A stretch of 15,804 bases of DNA from Vicinamibacteria bacterium (GCA_025937075.1 JAICSD010000044.1:1-15804), one strand, 5' to 3'. Shown: positions 1-7,738, numbered from the stretch's first letter. Numbers and translations are program-made. The notes: a model not told the origin generated them from the letters alone.

Positions 1-407
1 ACGATGGGCTTTAATCCCAGCTTAAGCGCCTTGGAGAGCACGAATTTGGTCTGGGGCATCACCGATTCCGCGGCGTCCACCAGCAGCACCACCCCGTCCA
101 CCATCGACAGAATGCGCTCCACCTCGCCGCCGAAGTCCGCGTGCCCCGGCGTGTCGACGAGGTTGATGAGCGTGCTGTGGTAGTGAACGGCCGTGTTCTT
201 GGCGAGAATCGTGATGCCGCGCTCGCGCTCGAGATCGATGTTGTCCAACGCCCGCTCGACGAGCCGTTCGTTGCTCCGGAAGATGCCGCTCTGGCGCAGG
301 AGTCCGTCGACCAGGGTCGTCTTGCCGTGGTCGACGTGCGCGATGATGGCGACGTTGCGCCGAAGCGCGTTGGCGATGGTAGACGGGCTCGTTCCTGACG
401 CGGGCAT
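1..407 (-). CDS. typA: Translational GTPase TypA/BipA, N-terminal part (runs off left edge)
   Basis: This is the first 135 codons of a ribosome-associated translational GTPase of the TypA/BipA family, which binds the 70S ribosome in an EF-G-like position and helps 50S assembly and stress adaptation. The G-domain motifs are clear: G1 P-loop AHVDHGKT at residues 23-30, the switch I stretch ERERGIT around 60-66, and G3 DTPGH at 85-89. The runs [15 protein letters not shown] and VMPQTKFVL are typical of TypA and differ from LepA or EF-G. The gene reads leftward from ATG at 407 and is cut by the window edge, so domains II, III, V and the TypA-specific C-terminus are not seen. The start is supported by a TATACT -10-like box only 6 bases upstream and no better in-frame alternative. 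It has a roughly 15-residue N-terminal extension relative to most TypA proteins, which is unremarkable. Confidence 0.95.
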   Translation of the reverse strand, partial: MPASGTSPSTIANALRRNVAIIAHVDHGKTTLVDGLLRQSGIFRSNERLVERALDNIDLERERGITILAKNTAVHYHSTLINLVDTPGHADFGGEVERILSMVDGVVLLVDAAESVMPQTKFVLSKALKLGLKPI

Positions 408-413
408 CCTCTC

Positions 414-419
414 AGTATA
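414..419 (-). promoter_or_regulatory. Candidate -10 box of typA
   Basis: Reading leftward, TATACT lies 6 bases before the typA ATG (the intervening bases are GAGAGG). A transcript starting about 6-7 bases after such a box would begin at or next to the start codon, so the mRNA would be leaderless or nearly so. No convincing -35 hexamer is visible 16-18 bases further upstream. GAGAGG touches the ATG directly, too close to act as a normal ribosome binding site. Confidence 0.45.
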
Positions 420-452
420 AACGGGGGTACGCGCAGTTCGCGCAGAGTTCAT

Positions 453-505
453 GGGGTTCACAGGGCTGGCGAACCTGGAACCCAGCCCTGAACCCTGTGA
501 ACCCC
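453..505. repeat. Large imperfect palindrome between barrel gene and typA (possible terminator)
   Basis: GGGGTTCACAGGG (453-465) is perfectly inverted at 493-505, and the overlapping inner arm GGGCTGG (463-469) is inverted at 482-488. Together they form a stem of up to 17 pairs with a 7-base bulge, caused by a small CCCTGAA/CCCTGTGAA duplication in the right arm. It begins 6 bases beyond the stop codon of the leftward barrel gene, where a transcription terminator would sit, but no T-run follows on that strand. The GAACC/GGTTC-rich composition resembles dispersed intergenic repeats and the microsatellite inside gnd in this window. Confidence 0.7.
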
Positions 506-511
506 TCGAAC

Positions 512-1084
512 CTACCGTCTCAGATCGAACACGACCCCGCCATAGAACCGCCAATGATCCGGCGCGAGGTCGACTGCCTGAAAGCGACGGAGATCCCCGC
601 GCACGATCAGGCTGTCGTTGAGCCGGTACTTCACGCCGCCGCCGAAGTTGTACGCCACTTCTGTCGAAGACGGAATCGTCGGCACCGCCAGGTCCGGGTT
701 CTTGTAGTCGAGATTCGAATGCTCGAATCCCAGGCCGAACGTCGCGTACGGCGTGACGTGCTGAACGTTGAAGTGATAGAGGACGTTGCCGCTCACGTTG
801 GTGACCGACCAGTCCAGGTTTGCGTCGTTGCCGGCGACGTCGAACAGATGCCCGAGCTCGCCTTCGAAGCCGAGGTACGGGGTGAGGTCGTACCCGACGC
901 CGACACCGAGTCCGAGGCTGTTATCCGTGTCGGATCCGCTGACGCCCGCTGACGCGCCGATGAACGGCGTCACCGTCCATGAGTTCGGCTGCGCGAGCGA
1001 CTGCGCGCGAGCCGGCACTGCCGCGATCGCGAGCACGGCGAGCGGCAGTATGAAAAAACTTCCAAGTGCACGAACCGTTTGCAT
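512..1084 (-). CDS. Outer-membrane beta-barrel protein (OmpA-N/porin-like family)
   Basis: This 190-residue protein is predicted to be exported and to insert in the outer membrane. Residues 1-27 are a classical signal peptide (basic start, hydrophobic core [13 protein letters not shown], cleavage after PARA). The mature part alternates short amphipathic strands rich in Gly, Tyr and Phe (for example [23 protein letters not shown], split here only by turns), consistent with an eight-stranded small barrel of the OMP_b-brl type. It ends in a strand closing with FDLRR; a terminal aromatic residue is absent, so the last strand is slightly atypical. The start at 1084 is backed by a strong GGAGGT site 3 bases upstream. 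It is transcribed divergently from the sigma factor operon and could be one of its targets, but nothing in the sequence proves that. The specific function is unknown. Confidence 0.85.
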   Translation of the reverse strand: MQTVRALGSFFILPLAVLAIAAVPARAQSLAQPNSWTVTPFIGASAGVSGSDTDNSLGLGVGVGYDLTPYLGFEGELGHLFDVAGNDANLDWSVTNVSGNVLYHFNVQHVTPYATFGLGFEHSNLDYKNPDLAVPTIPSSTEVAYNFGGGVKYRLNDSLIVRGDLRRFQAVDLAPDHWRFYGGVVFDLRR

Positions 1085-1087
1085 TAC

Positions 1088-1093
1088 ACCTCC
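1088..1093 (-). promoter_or_regulatory. Ribosome binding site of the outer-membrane barrel gene
   Basis: GGAGGT on the minus strand, just before the ATG at 1084. It fixes the start of the barrel gene, and its strength contrasts with the nearly leaderless typA next to it. Confidence 0.7.
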
Positions 1094-1113
1094 ACACGAG
1101 ATATGGCTGACGC

Positions 1114-1130
1114 TACCGTTTTAGACGGTA
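1114..1130. promoter_or_regulatory. Small palindrome in the divergent promoter region
   Basis: TACCGT and ACGGTA form a perfect 6-base inverted repeat around TTTAG in the 107-base gap between the divergent barrel and sigma genes. A second nested pair, CCGTTT/AAACGG (1117-1122 and 1130-1135), overlaps it. Position and symmetry fit an operator or a small hairpin near the start of either transcript. No clear -35/-10 pair could be assigned for either gene in this gap. Confidence 0.35.
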
Positions 1131-1191
1131 AACGGCGCGAAAAAGCTGCAAGATAGCTGCCCCGGGCGCCGCGATCAACGAACGGCGCGCG

Positions 1192-1803
1192 ATGTTCGTC
1201 ATATCACCGACAGTGAGCGGTCCCTGTTCGTCGGCAGATCCGGACCTCGTGGCCCGCGCGGCGGCCGGCGATGCGGCCGCGTTTCATGCGCTCGTCGAGC
1301 GGCATCGCGGCATGGTGTATCGCCTGGCGTATCAGTTCGCCGGCAACCACCACGATGCCGAGGACATCGCGCAGGATGTGTTCCTGAAGGTCTACCGCGG
1401 CCTCGATCGTTTCCGCCACGACGCGCAGCTCACGTCGTGGCTGTACCGGATTGTGATGAACGCCTGTATCGATCACCGGCGGCGCCATACGCCAGCCGGC
1501 TGGGCTCCGTTCACCGACGAAACCGCCACACGGATGCTGAACACACCCGAGGAAAGTCCGGGTCCGGAGCGTCAGACGTATGGCGGGCAGATCGGCGGCA
1601 TCCTCGACGCCGAGATCGCCCGGCTTCCGCCAGGGCAGCGGCTGGTCTTCATGATGCGTCACCACGAAGGGCTCAAGCTCGCGGAGATCGCTGCTGCCCT
1701 CGGGCTCGCGGAAGGAACCGTCAAACGGCAGCTGCACGCGGCCGTGCATCGCCTCCGCGCCGCCCTCGCGGCCGCGAGAGTGACGGCAGGAGGTGCCGCA
1801 TGA
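1192..1803 (+). CDS. RNA polymerase sigma factor, ECF subfamily
   Basis: This 203-residue protein is a group 4 (extracytoplasmic function) sigma factor. It has only the two essential regions: sigma-2 at about residues 25-95, with the core-binding/-10-melting signature YQFAGNHHDAEDIAQDVFLKVY and the helix TSWLYRIVMNACIDHRRR, and sigma-4 at about 145-195, with LPPGQRLVFMMRHHEG and the helix-turn-helix LAEIAAALGLAEGTVKRQL. The start at 1192 has no obvious ribosome binding site; an in-frame GTG at 1213 is an alternative that leaves all domains intact. Its stop overlaps the ATG of the next gene in ATGA, the usual coupling of an ECF sigma factor to its anti-sigma factor. It therefore probably responds to an envelope signal and may control its own operon. 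Confidence 0.93.
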   Translation: MFVISPTVSGPCSSADPDLVARAAAGDAAAFHALVERHRGMVYRLAYQFAGNHHDAEDIAQDVFLKVYRGLDRFRHDAQLTSWLYRIVMNACIDHRRRHTPAGWAPFTDETATRMLNTPEESPGPERQTYGGQIGGILDAEIARLPPGQRLVFMMRHHEGLKLAEIAAALGLAEGTVKRQLHAAVHRLRAALAAARVTAGGAA

Positions 1804-2558
1804 CCTACTGCGAGCTGCAGGAATCCGGCGGCGTCGACCTGTATTTCTACGACGAGCTGCCGGCGCTCGATCGCGCACGGGTTGCCGCACATCTCGCGAG
1901 TTGCCCGCACTGCCGCGAGCAGCTGCAGGACCTTCACGCGATTCGGCGAGTGCTGGCCGATCGTCTTTCAGTCGACAGTCCTTTCGCTGGCGACTGGTCT
2001 GGCTTCATGCATCGTCTCGATCAGGCATGCGCGCCGCCTCCCGAGCGCCACGTCGTGACCCGCTGGTCCTGGCGCGCCGCGGTCGCCTGCGCGGCCATGC
2101 TGACGATCGCGACGCTCGGAGTGTTCGTCGCGAACAGGACGCGAACGCCTGTGAGCAGCCATCCAGTGGCATCTGTCGTGTCCGCGCCCGTGGTCGAGCC
2201 GACGCGGACAGCCGCCGACCGGGCTCTCGCAGAATTGACGGAGCAGCACCTGGAGCGCTCGAAGCTCGTCGTGCTCGGGCTGGCCGCGCGCGATCCACAG
2301 CGAACGAGCGTGGACGACTGGCAGTACGAGCGCCGGCTCGCGGGATCGCTGTTGTCCGACACGCGCCTGTTCCGCCTCGCGGCGCAAGATCACGGCCTCG
2401 ACCGGCTCGCGCACGTGATGGGTGATTTGGAAACCGTTCTGCTCGAGACATCGCTCAGCGATCAGGCGGATCCGCGCGCGCTCGAGCGCGTGCAGACGCT
2501 GATCCGGAAGCGCGATCTCGTGGTGAAGATTCAGGTGGTCGGTTCGACAGGGATCTGA
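1800..2558 (+). CDS. Membrane-anchored zinc-finger anti-sigma factor
   Basis: This 252-residue protein is the likely inhibitor of the sigma factor encoded just upstream. The cytoplasmic N-terminus has the HxxxCxxC zinc-binding anti-sigma motif (H31, C35, C38) in AHLASCPHC. A single transmembrane helix spans about residues 93-111 (AAVACAAMLTIATLGVFVA). About 140 residues follow that would lie in the periplasm and are rich in charged helices. The ATG at 1800 lies inside the sigma stop (ATGA overlap) and has an excellent AGGAGGT site at 1788-1794, so the start is secure even though the frame stays open much further upstream. By family knowledge it holds the sigma factor at the membrane until a signal releases it. 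The periplasmic part is unfamiliar, and the ligand cannot be inferred. Confidence 0.88.
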   Translation: MTYCELQESGGVDLYFYDELPALDRARVAAHLASCPHCREQLQDLHAIRRVLADRLSVDSPFAGDWSGFMHRLDQACAPPPERHVVTRWSWRAAVACAAMLTIATLGVFVANRTRTPVSSHPVASVVSAPVVEPTRTAADRALAELTEQHLERSKLVVLGLAARDPQRTSVDDWQYERRLAGSLLSDTRLFRLAAQDHGLDRLAHVMGDLETVLLETSLSDQADPRALERVQTLIRKRDLVVKIQVVGSTGI

Positions 2559-2565
2559 GGGGCAC

Positions 2566-3771
2566 ATGACGATGCGGACATGGCTGATGGCGTGCGCGGC
2601 GCTACTGATCGGGATCGGCGCGGCCTCTGCTGCAGCGCCCGATTCGAAGCGGCTCTCGCAGGCGAAGGATTACATCGCCGACGAACAGTGGGGTCGGGCA
2701 ATCGAGGCGCTCCAGGCTGCCGTCGCGGATCCCACGGAGAAGAGCCGCGATGAGGCGCTCTTCTGGCTCGCGCACAGCGAACATCAGGCGGGCGATCTTG
2801 CGGCGGCTGTGGATACGCTCGCGCGCCTCGAGCGCGAATTCCCGGCGAGCCGGTGGGTACGCCCCGGACGATCGCTGCGCATCGAGATCGCGCAGCAGCT
2901 CCGACGAGACGATGTGCTGTGGTGGGTCGCCGCGTCGGCTCCTCCTGCCCCGCCCGTTCCGGCCAGCCCGCGTCCACCGCGGGCACAGCCGCCGCCCCCG
3001 CCGGTGCCCGCCTCTACGCCTCGCGCGCCAGCGCCGCCTCCGCCTGCCGCACCAGAAGCGCCGCCATGGCCGGCCACGACGCCGATGCCGCCCCCGAGTC
3101 CATGGATTCCTGCGCCGTTCGCGCCGGACACCGATCTGCGCATCCAGGCACTGGGCAGCTTGATTCACGCGCATCCGGCGCAGGTGATTCCCCTGCTGAA
3201 GGAGATTGCGCTCGACAGTCGCGACCCGGGCGAAGGGCGGCGCGCGGTGTTCGTGCTGGCGCAGTCCAGGCGCCCCGAAGCACGCACCACCGTCGTCGAG
3301 GTCGCGAAGGAAGCGCCCGAGGCGGTCAGGATTGCCGCGGTGCGGGAGCTGGGCCGGTTCGGGAGCGACGAAGCAGGCTCCGACCTCCTGCAGGTGTATT
3401 CGCTCGCAACGCCGCGCGTCAAACGCGAGGTCGTGTCGTCGCTCGCAGCGCTCGGCACGGAGGCGACGACCGGCGCTCTGCTGAAGATCGCACGAACGGA
3501 AGTGGATCCGCAGGTGAGGAACATTGCGATCGTGACGCTCGGCCGCACCGACGGCGTTCGTCAGCTTGGCGCGCTGTACGAACAGTTGCCGCCCGAATCG
3601 CGCCGCGCCGTGCTGGCGGCGCTGTTCGCCGCTCGTGACGAGGACGAGCTCATTCGCATCGCGTCGACAGAGCGCGACGCCGCGCTGCGGCAGGAAGCTC
3701 GTCGACACTTGCGTCTTCTGGGGACGCCGCGAGCGCTCGAGTTCCTGAAGCAGCATGCGAGTGAGAAATAG
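2566..3771 (+). CDS. Exported TPR-like/HEAT-repeat protein of the sigma operon
   Basis: The 401-residue product begins with a signal peptide (residues 1-23, ending ASAAA). A TPR-like helical region follows at about 25-105 (AKDYIADEQWGRAIEALQAAV and EALFWLAHSEHQAGDLAAAVDTLARL). A strongly Pro/Ala-rich linker occupies about 124-182. The C-terminal half, about 187-400, consists of repeating helical pairs of the HEAT/PBS-lyase type (ALGSLIHAHPAQVIPLLKEIA, AVRELGRFGSDEAGSDLLQVY, SSLAALGTEATTGALLKIA). It has no enzymatic motif and is likely a periplasmic protein-protein interaction scaffold. It lies 7 bases after the anti-sigma gene with a GAGGGG site upstream, so it is part of the same operon. It may act with the periplasmic part of the anti-sigma factor, but that is inference from position only. 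A second in-frame ATG at 2572 is a minor start alternative. Confidence 0.82.
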   Translation: MTMRTWLMACAALLIGIGAASAAAPDSKRLSQAKDYIADEQWGRAIEALQAAVADPTEKSRDEALFWLAHSEHQAGDLAAAVDTLARLEREFPASRWVRPGRSLRIEIAQQLRRDDVLWWVAASAPPAPPVPASPRPPRAQPPPPPVPASTPRAPAPPPPAAPEAPPWPATTPMPPPSPWIPAPFAPDTDLRIQALGSLIHAHPAQVIPLLKEIALDSRDPGEGRRAVFVLAQSRRPEARTTVVEVAKEAPEAVRIAAVRELGRFGSDEAGSDLLQVYSLATPRVKREVVSSLAALGTEATTGALLKIARTEVDPQVRNIAIVTLGRTDGVRQLGALYEQLPPESRRAVLAALFAARDEDELIRIASTERDAALRQEARRHLRLLGTPRALEFLKQHASEK

Positions 3772-3813
3772 AGCCTCCTGTTGAATTTGTCCTGATCTCC
3801 CGACCTCCTGTTC

Positions 3814-3819
3814 TATAGT
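3814..3819 (+). promoter_or_regulatory. Candidate -10 box of the zwf-opcA-gnd operon
   Basis: TATAGT lies 6 bases before the zwf ATG in the 54-base gap after the HEAT-repeat gene. Transcription would start at about the A of the ATG, giving a leaderless mRNA, and no ribosome binding site is present. The best -35-like sequences (TTGAAT at 3781, TTGTCC at 3787) are too far upstream for standard spacing. The same TATAGTCG core occurs before the first gas vesicle gene. Confidence 0.5.
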
Positions 3820-3825
3820 CGCCGT

Positions 3826-5385
3826 ATGTCCGTACCAGTCACGGGCAACGGCAATCCGCTGCTCGACGGGCTGCGCATCGAACCGACGCCGCAGCCTACC
3901 GCGCTCGTCATTTTCGGCGCATCAGGCGATCTGACGAAGCGCAAGCTGCTTCCCGCGATCTATCAGCTCGCCCGGCACCAGCGGCTCCCTGCGCGGTTCT
4001 CCGTGATTGGCGTCGCCCGCACGCACATGACGAACGACGCCTTCAGGCAACAGTTCTACGACAGCCTTGCCGAGTTCGCCGAGCTGCCGAAGCCCGACGA
4101 GGTCGCGACCGCCCTGTCGCGTTCGCTGTCGTATGTCTCCGGCGAGATGGACGATCCGCGTCTGTACGAATGTCTCTGCGCGAAGCTTCGCGAGGGGGAA
4201 GGCACGGACGGCGTGCTGTTCTATCTCGCGATCCCGCCGACGGCATACGAGGCCGTCATCGAGCGCCTCGGCACGTCGGGGCTCATGAAGCCGCGGAGCG
4301 ACCACGGATGGCGCCGCGTCATCGTCGAAAAGCCGTTCGGGACCGACCTGGCGAGCGCGCGCGAGCTGAACGCGCTGCTGCATCGTCACATGGACGAATC
4401 GCAGGTGTTCCGCATCGATCATTATCTGGGGAAGGAGACCGTGCAGAATCTGCTGGTCTTCCGGTTCGCGAACGGTATGTTCGAGCCGATCTGGAATCGC
4501 CGGTACATCGATCACGTGCAGATTACGGCAGCGGAGACCGTCGGCGTCGAGCGGCGGGCCGCGTACTACGAAGGAGCCGGCGCGCTGCGCGACATGGTGC
4601 AGAACCATCTGATGCAGGTGCTCGCGCTCGTCGCGATGGAGCCGCCGATTGCCTTCTCGGCGGAGAACGTGCGCGACCGCAAGCTCGACGTGCTGTCGTC
4701 GATTCAGCCGCTGCTCGAGGCGAACAACGGTGCCGTGCGATCGAAGGGCGGTCTTTCGAGCGTGGTGCGGGCGCAGTACGCCGGCGGCTGGGTCAGCGGC
4801 ACCGAGGTGCCGGGTTACCGGCAGGAGGACGGCGTCAAGGGAGACTCGGTCACCGAAACGTATGTTGCGCTGCGGCTGTACGTCGACAGTTGGCGGTGGG
4901 CCGGCGTGCCGTTCTACATACGGACGGGCAAGCGCCTCCCGAAACGGACCACTGAGATCGCGATCCAGTTCCGGCGGCCGCCGCTGCACATCTTCAAGCG
5001 CGTGAGCCCGACGTCGATCGCCCCGAACCTCCTCGTCGTCAACGTGCAGCCCGACGAAGGCATTTCGCTCCGGTTCGAGGCCAAGCTTCCCGGAACGCGC
5101 ATGCAGCTTGCACCGGTGATGATGAACTTCCGCTACGGCAGCGCGTTTGGCGTGCCCGTGCCCGAAGCGTACGAGACGCTGCTGCTCGACGCGATGCTCG
5201 GCGATACGACGCTCTTCGCGCGTCACGACTTCGTCGAAACATCGTGGGGCCTGATTACGCCGGTTCACGAAGCGTGGAGCGCGTCGAAGGCGGCCGCGAT
5301 CCCCACGTACGAAGCCGGCGAGTGGGGCCCGCGCGAAGCGGACGACATGATCGGGGCGGACGGACGCCGATGGAGGACGCTGTGA
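3826..5385 (+). CDS. zwf: Glucose-6-phosphate 1-dehydrogenase
   Basis: This 519-residue enzyme oxidises glucose 6-phosphate to 6-phosphogluconolactone with NAD(P)+, the first step of the oxidative pentose-phosphate pathway in the cytoplasm. The Rossmann dinucleotide motif is GASGDLTKRK at residues 31-40. The conserved EKPFG is at 168-172. The substrate/active-site signature RIDHYLGKE is at 196-204, with the catalytic histidine H199 and K203. The family hallmark FRFANGMFEPIWNR follows directly. Length matches full-size bacterial Zwf. It is the first gene of a three-gene operon; its stop overlaps the opcA GTG by 4 bases (GTGA). The start at 3826 is preceded by a TATAGT box but no ribosome binding site. 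Confidence 0.97.
   Translation: MSVPVTGNGNPLLDGLRIEPTPQPTALVIFGASGDLTKRKLLPAIYQLARHQRLPARFSVIGVARTHMTNDAFRQQFYDSLAEFAELPKPDEVATALSRSLSYVSGEMDDPRLYECLCAKLREGEGTDGVLFYLAIPPTAYEAVIERLGTSGLMKPRSDHGWRRVIVEKPFGTDLASARELNALLHRHMDESQVFRIDHYLGKETVQNLLVFRFANGMFEPIWNRRYIDHVQITAAETVGVERRAAYYEGAGALRDMVQNHLMQVLALVAMEPPIAFSAENVRDRKLDVLSSIQPLLEANNGAVRSKGGLSSVVRAQYAGGWVSGTEVPGYRQEDGVKGDSVTETYVALRLYVDSWRWAGVPFYIRTGKRLPKRTTEIAIQFRRPPLHIFKRVSPTSIAPNLLVVNVQPDEGISLRFEAKLPGTRMQLAPVMMNFRYGSAFGVPVPEAYETLLLDAMLGDTTLFARHDFVETSWGLITPVHEAWSASKAAAIPTYEAGEWGPREADDMIGADGRRWRTL
5372..5376 (+). promoter_or_regulatory. Ribosome binding site that decides the opcA start
   Basis: GGAGG lies 5 bases before GTG 5382, inside the last zwf codons. 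It argues for GTG 5382, which overlaps the zwf stop, over the in-frame ATG at 5370 whose own upstream sequence has no such site. Confidence 0.55.
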
Positions 5386-6317
5386 CGAGCTCGCATGCAG
5401 ACGCTCTGTTGCCCGATGGCATGGACGTTTCCTTTTCGGATATCGAGGCCACCGTCGCGCGGCTCGCGGGTACAGGCGGCGCCCGGAAGCGCGCCTCGCG
5501 CGCGCTCACGGCAACGCTCGTCGTGGTGGGATCTCCAGCGCGGCTGCGCGCCGCAGCCGAGGCGATCGATGCTCTCGGGCAGCACGGCGGCGTGCGCGCC
5601 ATTCTGGTGTCCGAAGGCAGCGAAACGAGCCCGGCCGTGCGCGTCAGCGAGCACGCCATCCTGATCGAGGGTCTGGCGCCCCGCTTTGTCGACAATGCTG
5701 TTGCGGCGCTTCGCCTGTCCAGCCTGCCGGCCGTCGTGTGGTGGCGCGGCGGGACCTTCGAATCGCTCGAGGATCTGGCGCTGCTCGCGGATCGTCTCGT
5801 GCTCGATACCGAAGACCCCGACGAGGTATGGAGCCGCGTCGACGCGCTCAGCGCGCATGCGGCCGTAACAGATCTCCGGTGGGCGCGCCTCACGCGATGG
5901 CGCGCCGTGCTGGCGCACCTCTTCGATCTTCCGCAGGTCCGCGCGGCAGCGCCGCAATTGCGAGAGGTCACCATCACCGCATCCGATCAGAGCGCCGCGC
6001 GGCTGTTCGCCGGCTGGGTGACGTCGAGCCTGTCGTCAGCGCCGCTGAAAGTACGAATCGAACGCGCGGCACGCGACCAGGCGTCGTCGGCGATCGAATC
6101 CGTTCACCTCGCGGGCGAGGGGGCGGCGATCACGTTGTGCGTCCGGCCGACCCGCACGTGCCTCGACGCGACCGTGGCGGGCGTCGATCTATCGTCACGC
6201 GTCGTACCGCTCGAGGAGGGAACCCTCAGCTCGTGGATCGGCGAGGAGCTGGGCGTTCGCACCCGCGACCTCGCCTTCGAGCGCGCGCTGCGCGCCTGCC
6301 GGGAGATGACCGCATGA
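5382..6317 (+). CDS. opcA: OpcA-like glucose-6-phosphate dehydrogenase assembly/activator protein
   Basis: This 311-residue protein belongs to the OpcA family, which in cyanobacteria and actinobacteria binds Zwf and promotes its oligomerisation and activity. Supporting sequence includes the LPAVVWWRGG stretch followed by ESLEDLALLADRLVLDTED, a characteristic OpcA core, and the N-terminal ATLVVVGSP strand. It lies between zwf and gnd with 4-base overlaps on both sides, the classical zwf-opcA gene order. The start is taken as GTG 5382 because a GGAGG site sits 5 bases upstream; ATG 5370 would add four residues. Expected redox-sensing cysteines are scarce: only two Cys are visible, near the C-terminus, so thioredoxin control as in cyanobacteria is not evident. 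Confidence 0.86.
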   Translation: MTSSHADALLPDGMDVSFSDIEATVARLAGTGGARKRASRALTATLVVVGSPARLRAAAEAIDALGQHGGVRAILVSEGSETSPAVRVSEHAILIEGLAPRFVDNAVAALRLSSLPAVVWWRGGTFESLEDLALLADRLVLDTEDPDEVWSRVDALSAHAAVTDLRWARLTRWRAVLAHLFDLPQVRAAAPQLREVTITASDQSAARLFAGWVTSSLSSAPLKVRIERAARDQASSAIESVHLAGEGAAITLCVRPTRTCLDATVAGVDLSSRVVPLEEGTLSSWIGEELGVRTRDLAFERALRACREMTA

Positions 6318-7738
6318 GCGCCGCCGCGTTCGGCATGATCGGGTTGGGCACGATGGGGCGCAATCTGGCGCTGAACATCGAGTCGCGCGGATTCTCCGTC
6401 GCCGTGTGGAACCTGGAGACGGACTGGACAGACGCGTTCGTCCGCGATCACCCGCAGGGGAAATTCGTGCCCTCGCACACGCTGCGCGAGCTCGTCGATC
6501 GGCTCGAGCGGCCGCGGCGCCTCATGATGATGATCCCCGCGGGCGCCCCGGTCGATGCCATGATTCAGCAGCTCACGCCTCTGCTGGATGCCGGGGACAT
6601 CGTCATCGACGGCGGCAACTCGTTTTTTCAGGACACGAGGCGCCGCGAAGCGGCCATGCGCGAGGGCCGGCTGAACTTCGTCGGCTGCGGCGTCTCAGGC
6701 GGGGAGGAAGGCGCGCGCGTTGGTCCGTCCCTGATGCCAGGCGGATCCGACGAGGCGTGGGCACGCATGAAGGACATCCTCGAAGCGATTGCCGCGAAAA
6801 CCGAGGCGGGCGCATGCGTCGCGCACGTCGGCCCGGATGGCGCCGGTCATTTCGTGAAGATGGTGCACAACGGCATCGAGTACGGCGACATGCAGCTCAT
6901 TGCCGAAGCATACGACGTGCTCCACCGCGGTCTCGGGTTGACCACGCCGGAAGCGGCGGACGTGTTCGACGAGTGGAACCGCGGCCCGCTCGAATCCTTT
7001 TTAATCGAGCTGACCGCGCACGTCTGCCGCGTGAAGGATCCGCAAACCGGCAAGCCGCTGGTCGACATGATTCAGGACAAGGCGGGACAGAAGGGTACGG
7101 GGAAGTGGACGGCGCAGGTCGCACTCGATCTCGCCGTGGCGATCCCGACCATTGGCGCCGCGCTCGATGCGCGGATCCTGTCCAGTCTCAAGGAGCAGCG
7201 CGTTGCTGCCGAGCGCGCGTTCCACGCGTCAGGGTTCCAGGGTTCCGGGTTCCACGGTTCCGCGTTCGGGGACCGCGCGCGGACGATCGCCGATTTGCAG
7301 AGCGCGTTGTACGCCGCGCGCGTGTGCAGCTACGCGCAGGGAATGGCGCTCATCGCGGCCGGATCGGCGGAGTATCGGTGGAACATCAACCTCGCCGAGA
7401 TGGGACGCATCTGGAAGGGCGGCTGCATCATCCGCGCACGGCTGCTGGATCCGGTGCGGCACGCGTTCGAGCGTGCGCCTGGGCTCGTCAATTTGCTGGT
7501 CGACGACGAGATTCGCGGGGAGATGCAGGCTGCCGAAGCCGGCTGGCGGCGGATCGTCAGCGCCGCGGCATCCGCCGGCATTCCGGTCCCGGCGTTTTCC
7601 GCAAGCCTTGCATATTTCGACAGTTACCGGACCGGACGGCTGCCTCAGAACCTCACGCAGGCGCAGCGGGACGCCTTTGGCGCCCACACGTTCGAGCGCG
7701 TGGACACGCCAGGGTTCGTCCATGCCGACTGGTCGTAA
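6314..7738 (+). CDS. gnd: 6-phosphogluconate dehydrogenase, decarboxylating
   Basis: This 474-residue enzyme converts 6-phosphogluconate to ribulose 5-phosphate and CO2 with reduction of NAD(P)+. The N-terminal Rossmann motif is GLGTMG at 10-15. GGNSFFQD starts at 100. The substrate loop GCGVSGGEEGA starts at 124. The catalytic block GHFVKMVHNGIEYGD starts at 178, with catalytic K182 and E189. The helical C-terminal domain has KGTGKWT and IWKGGCIIRARLL. Length is near the usual 470 residues of the long Gnd form. The ATG overlaps the opcA stop in ATGA. An odd insertion, SGFQGSGFHGSAFG at about 306-319, is encoded by a GGGTTCC microsatellite in a normally variable surface segment before the ALYAARVCSYAQG helix. 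The reading frame stays open, so the enzyme is probably functional. Confidence 0.97.
   Translation: MSAAAFGMIGLGTMGRNLALNIESRGFSVAVWNLETDWTDAFVRDHPQGKFVPSHTLRELVDRLERPRRLMMMIPAGAPVDAMIQQLTPLLDAGDIVIDGGNSFFQDTRRREAAMREGRLNFVGCGVSGGEEGARVGPSLMPGGSDEAWARMKDILEAIAAKTEAGACVAHVGPDGAGHFVKMVHNGIEYGDMQLIAEAYDVLHRGLGLTTPEAADVFDEWNRGPLESFLIELTAHVCRVKDPQTGKPLVDMIQDKAGQKGTGKWTAQVALDLAVAIPTIGAALDARILSSLKEQRVAAERAFHASGFQGSGFHGSAFGDRARTIADLQSALYAARVCSYAQGMALIAAGSAEYRWNINLAEMGRIWKGGCIIRARLLDPVRHAFERAPGLVNLLVDDEIRGEMQAAEAGWRRIVSAAASAGIPVPAFSASLAYFDSYRTGRLPQNLTQAQRDAFGAHTFERVDTPGFVHADWS
7231..7261 (+). repeat. GGGTTCC microsatellite inside gnd
   Basis: Four consecutive 7-8 base units (AGGGTTCC, AGGGTTCC, GGGTTCC, ACGGTTCC) are followed by a degenerate fifth, GCGTTC. 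They encode a Gly/Phe/Ser-rich insertion without breaking the frame. The unit is the same kind of GGTTC-rich sequence that builds the palindrome at 453-505. Confidence 0.75.

Noticed and set aside
1..407. LepA or EF-G for the leftmost GTPase
   Set aside because: The [14 protein letters not shown] and MPQTKFVL sequences fit TypA/BipA; LepA and EF-G have different residues there.
1437..1799. Upstream extension of the anti-sigma frame overlapping the sigma gene
   Set aside because: The extension is an Arg/Ala-rich shadow of the sigma gene. ATG 1800 has a perfect ribosome binding site and the expected ATGA coupling.
2602..3756. 384-codon minus-strand frame opposite the HEAT-repeat gene
   Set aside because: Arg/Gly-rich with no signal or domain. 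The plus-strand frame has a signal peptide, TPR-like and HEAT-like repeats and operon spacing.
3922..5268. 448-codon minus-strand frame opposite zwf
   Set aside because: Low-complexity basic translation with no recognisable fold, opposite an unambiguous glucose-6-phosphate dehydrogenase.
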